Positions 6,213 to 8,082 of a stretch of 8,082 nt of DNA are shown here, in pieces. The position numbers and the translations under genes are program-made. The notes under the pieces are model-generated. The model saw only the letters and a list, made by a program, of their open reading frames with translations, did not search any database and was not told the DNA's origin. Source of the DNA: JBFXEO01 sp050180015 (lineage in GTDB: Bacteria; Bacteroidota; Bacteroidia; Bacteroidales; Tenuifilaceae); contig JBFXEO010000138.1 in assembly GCA_050180015.1 (NCBI GenBank), positions 1-8,082 of the forward strand. The letters run 5' to 3'. Each line of letters starts with the position of its first letter. Position 1 is the stretch's first letter.

Positions 6213-7376
6213 TTAATACTTGCCTTTGTACTTTTCCTTAACACTCCCGGTGTACATAGAAAATCGCTGGTATTTACACTCCAGCGCACCGTTTAAAAGC
6301 GTTAAACGCTTGGATGCCCTAAGCCCAAAGCTCTTTAAAGCGTCCACGTTGGAGCTGATCAGCCAAATATCGTATCCAGGGTATTTTTGCTTAAAGCAAT
6401 CGCCCAGCTGCGCGTAAAAAGTTTCTATTTGCTCCCGCCGCAATCTTTCGCCGTAGGGGGGGTTGGTTACTACTACACCGCCGTTACCGGCCGGTGGGAC
6501 AAAGTCGAAAATTGATGACACTTGAATATCAACCTTTTTTTGCAGCCCAGCATTCTTAATATTCTGTATTGCCGACTCAACAGCACGCCGGGAAATATCT
6601 CTACCGATAATGCTGTGGTTAAATTCACGCTCCATGCTGTCATCGTTATAAATACTTTGCAGCAGATCATCGTCAAAATCGAGCCAATTCTCAAACCCAA
6701 AATGCTGACGGAATACGCCAGGGGGGATTCCGTAGGCAAGCAAGGCTGCCTCAATGACAATGGTACCCGACCCGCACATGGGATCAATGAAATCGGAGTT
6801 TCCGTTCCAACCCGATAGCATAATTAGGCCTGCCGCCAGTACCTCGTTAATGGGTGCCGTATCCTGCAACTCTCTGTAGCCCCGCCGATGAAGCGATTCT
6901 CCCGATGAGTCGAGAGCGATTGTACAAACATCGTCGTTCACATGGACATGAAACTGAATGTGAGGGTTCTTGGGATCTACAAAGGGTCGTTTGCCAACCC
7001 TATCGCGGAATTGGTCGGCTATGGCATCTTTCAGCTTTAGTGCAACATACCTGGAATGGAGAAAATGCTCAGAGTTTACGACGCTATCAACGGCAAACTT
7101 ATGGTTCAGCTCCATGACCGACGACCAGTCAAACTTTTTGGCATTCCCGTAAAATTCCTCTACGGTACGCGCGCTAAACGTGTATATTGGTTTAAGAACC
7201 CGAATGGCTGTTCGTAGCCTAAAGTTCGATTGGTAAAGTAATTCTTTATCTCCAAGGTAGCTAACCGATCGGCAGCCAACGGTAATATTTTCAGCTCCAA
7301 GTTGTTTTAATTCATCGGCCAACACCTCCTCCAAACCCTGAAAGGTTTTGGCTATCATCTCAAATTTTTCAGCCAT
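6213..7376 (-). CDS. THUMP-domain 23S rRNA guanine-N2 methyltransferase, RlmL type
   Basis: Product of 387 aa, an SAM-dependent RNA methyltransferase. The N-terminal region (about 1-155) opens with F-x-G-L-E-E-V-L-A-D-E-L, typical of the RlmL/YpsC family, and contains the THUMP RNA-binding domain. The H-R-R-G-Y-R segment at 163-168 is the usual bridge to the Rossmann-type catalytic domain. There the SAM-binding motif D-P-M-C-G-S-G-T is at 198-205, an acidic SAM-ribose contact probably at D260 (G-R-D), and the catalytic N-P-P-Y-G-E-R at 305-311. E. coli RlmL makes m2G2445 in 23S rRNA and is fused to RlmK; this protein corresponds only to the RlmL half, as is usual outside gammaproteobacteria. 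The exact target base here is inferred. The ATG at 7376 is 17 bases after the helicase stop, so the two are an operon. Confidence 0.92.
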   Translation of the reverse strand: MAEKFEMIAKTFQGLEEVLADELKQLGAENITVGCRSVSYLGDKELLYQSNFRLRTAIRVLKPIYTFSARTVEEFYGNAKKFDWSSVMELNHKFAVDSVVNSEHFLHSRYVALKLKDAIADQFRDRVGKRPFVDPKNPHIQFHVHVNDDVCTIALDSSGESLHRRGYRELQDTAPINEVLAAGLIMLSGWNGNSDFIDPMCGSGTIVIEAALLAYGIPPGVFRQHFGFENWLDFDDDLLQSIYNDDSMEREFNHSIIGRDISRRAVESAIQNIKNAGLQKKVDIQVSSIFDFVPPAGNGGVVVTNPPYGERLRREQIETFYAQLGDCFKQKYPGYDIWLISSNVDALKSFGLRASKRLTLLNGALECKYQRFSMYTGSVKEKYKGKY

Positions 7377-7393
7377 AGAAATAAGCTATTGTT

Positions 7394-8082
7394 CTACTTT
7401 TTGGGTTTTGCCTTGGTAATAAGCGGTTTACCATTGGTTTTCTGATCGGCAAAGGCTTTAAGTATTACTTCTGCATCGGTAAACGGAACGGTTATGAAGG
7501 AGAAATCGTCCCGAACATTTATGTCATCAATCTTGTTATCGGGGATTTTAACCTCGCGGCGGATAAACTCCGACAATTTTTTAGGTGACATGCCGTCGTT
7601 ACGGCCCAACCCGATGAAAAGACGGGTAGTACCCTTTGTGTCGACCCTAAACGACCGTATTTCGGAATAGTTAGAAACATCGAGCTGTGATTTGAATGCC
7701 AAGCGTAAAAGAGCTGCAAGTGCAACTTCGGGGCTGTTGGTTTCTATTAAATCTTCGGCCATCCCCAAATAATCGGAGTAGCTTCCCTGTTTGACAATTT
7801 CAAACAGCTCTTCTTTAATTTTCTCCTTCTTCACCGCAACAATATCCTGTGCGTTCGGGAGTATTTCCTTACGGATATTGACCTTTGTAGCTTTCTGGAC
7901 GTAGTTTAACTTACGGTACTCCTCTGCCGATACAAATGTGATTGCGGTCCCCTGCCTGCCAGCCCTTCCGGTACGGCCTATCCTATGAATGTAGGATTCA
8001 GGATCCTGAGGCAGGCTGTAATTAATAACGTGGGTAAGATCCACTATATCAATACCGCGGGCCGCTACATCGGTAGCAACCA
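7394..8082 (-). CDS. DEAD-box RNA helicase, C-terminal part (5' end beyond window)
   Basis: The visible 228 residues are the C-terminal part of an ATP-dependent RNA helicase; the start lies to the right of the window. Reading begins inside the second RecA-like domain with motif V (V-A-T-D-V-A-A-R-G-I-D) and then motif VI (H-R-I-G-R-T-G-R-A-G-R, residues 32-42 of the fragment). A helical linker follows (about 80-140). Residues about 150-210 are a DbpA-type RNA-binding domain (T-R-L-F-I-G-L-G-R-N-D-G, then a D-D-F-S-F-I-T-V-P strand), ahead of a short lysine-rich tail. This domain is shared by DbpA and DeaD/CsdA helicases, so it could be either. A GTG at 8044 is only an internal valine codon, because the helicase reading frame continues through the window edge. 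Pairing with an rRNA methyltransferase points to ribosome assembly. Confidence 0.92.
   Translation of the reverse strand, partial: VATDVAARGIDIVDLTHVINYSLPQDPESYIHRIGRTGRAGRQGTAITFVSAEEYRKLNYVQKATKVNIRKEILPNAQDIVAVKKEKIKEELFEIVKQGSYSDYLGMAEDLIETNSPEVALAALLRLAFKSQLDVSNYSEIRSFRVDTKGTTRLFIGLGRNDGMSPKKLSEFIRREVKIPDNKIDDINVRDDFSFITVPFTDAEVILKAFADQKTNGKPLITKAKPKK

Noticed and set aside
6473..7117. Several ORFs of 87-104 residues on both strands within the methyltransferase gene
   Set aside because: All overlap intact SAM-binding and catalytic motifs of the methyltransferase in other frames and have no recognisable domains.
1..8082. Mobile elements, CRISPR arrays, tRNA or rRNA genes
   Set aside because: I looked for transposase motifs, regular repeat-spacer patterns and tRNA-like cloverleaf segments and saw none.

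Overview
The window looks like a chromosomal segment from a member of the Bacteroidota, probably an environmental or anaerobic Bacteroidales-type lineage. The reasons are the AT-leaning base composition, weak or absent Shine-Dalgarno sites, promoter-like boxes of the Bacteroidota form (TTTG, then TAnnTTTG), and proteins that read like Bacteroidota families. The genus cannot be fixed from the sequence alone. I see no mobile element, tRNA, rRNA or CRISPR array.

Layout. At the left edge (1-41, minus) are the first 13 codons of a gene that starts with a signal-peptide-like segment and leaves the window. A roughly 450-base noncoding stretch follows. A plus-strand cassette of three genes then runs from 492 to 4943: a lipoprotein of unknown function (296 aa), a small secreted protein of unknown function (138 aa), and a 1032-residue ABCG-type ATPase-permease. 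The ABC protein has an unusual N-terminal extension (a TerB-like helical domain plus a beta-rich segment) and an unusually large predicted extracytoplasmic insert between its last two membrane helices. A hairpin at 4950-4972 separates this cassette from convergent minus-strand genes.

Minus strand, read right to left. From 8082 to 7394 is the 3' part of a DEAD-box RNA helicase with a DbpA-type RNA-binding domain. After 17 bases comes a THUMP-domain rRNA guanine-N2 methyltransferase of the RlmL type (7376-6213), ending at a clear intrinsic terminator (6184-6203). These two form a ribosome-assembly operon. A new transcription unit with a good Bacteroidota promoter (6029-6058) then encodes a SiaB-family kinase (5977-5432) and, after 16 bases, a SiaC-family phosphoprotein (5415-5035). 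The phospho-acceptor motif Y-F-N-T is intact in SiaC, with the threonine at residue 68.

The genes form three functional blocks: an envelope or transport cassette (lipoprotein, secreted protein, ABCG protein), a threonine-phosphorylation switch (SiaB and SiaC), and an rRNA-processing pair (helicase and methyltransferase). The most interesting material is the architecture of the ABCG protein with its two companion exported proteins, and the neighbouring SiaB-SiaC pair, which lacks its usual phosphatase and diguanylate cyclase partners within view. A functional link between these two is inference only.
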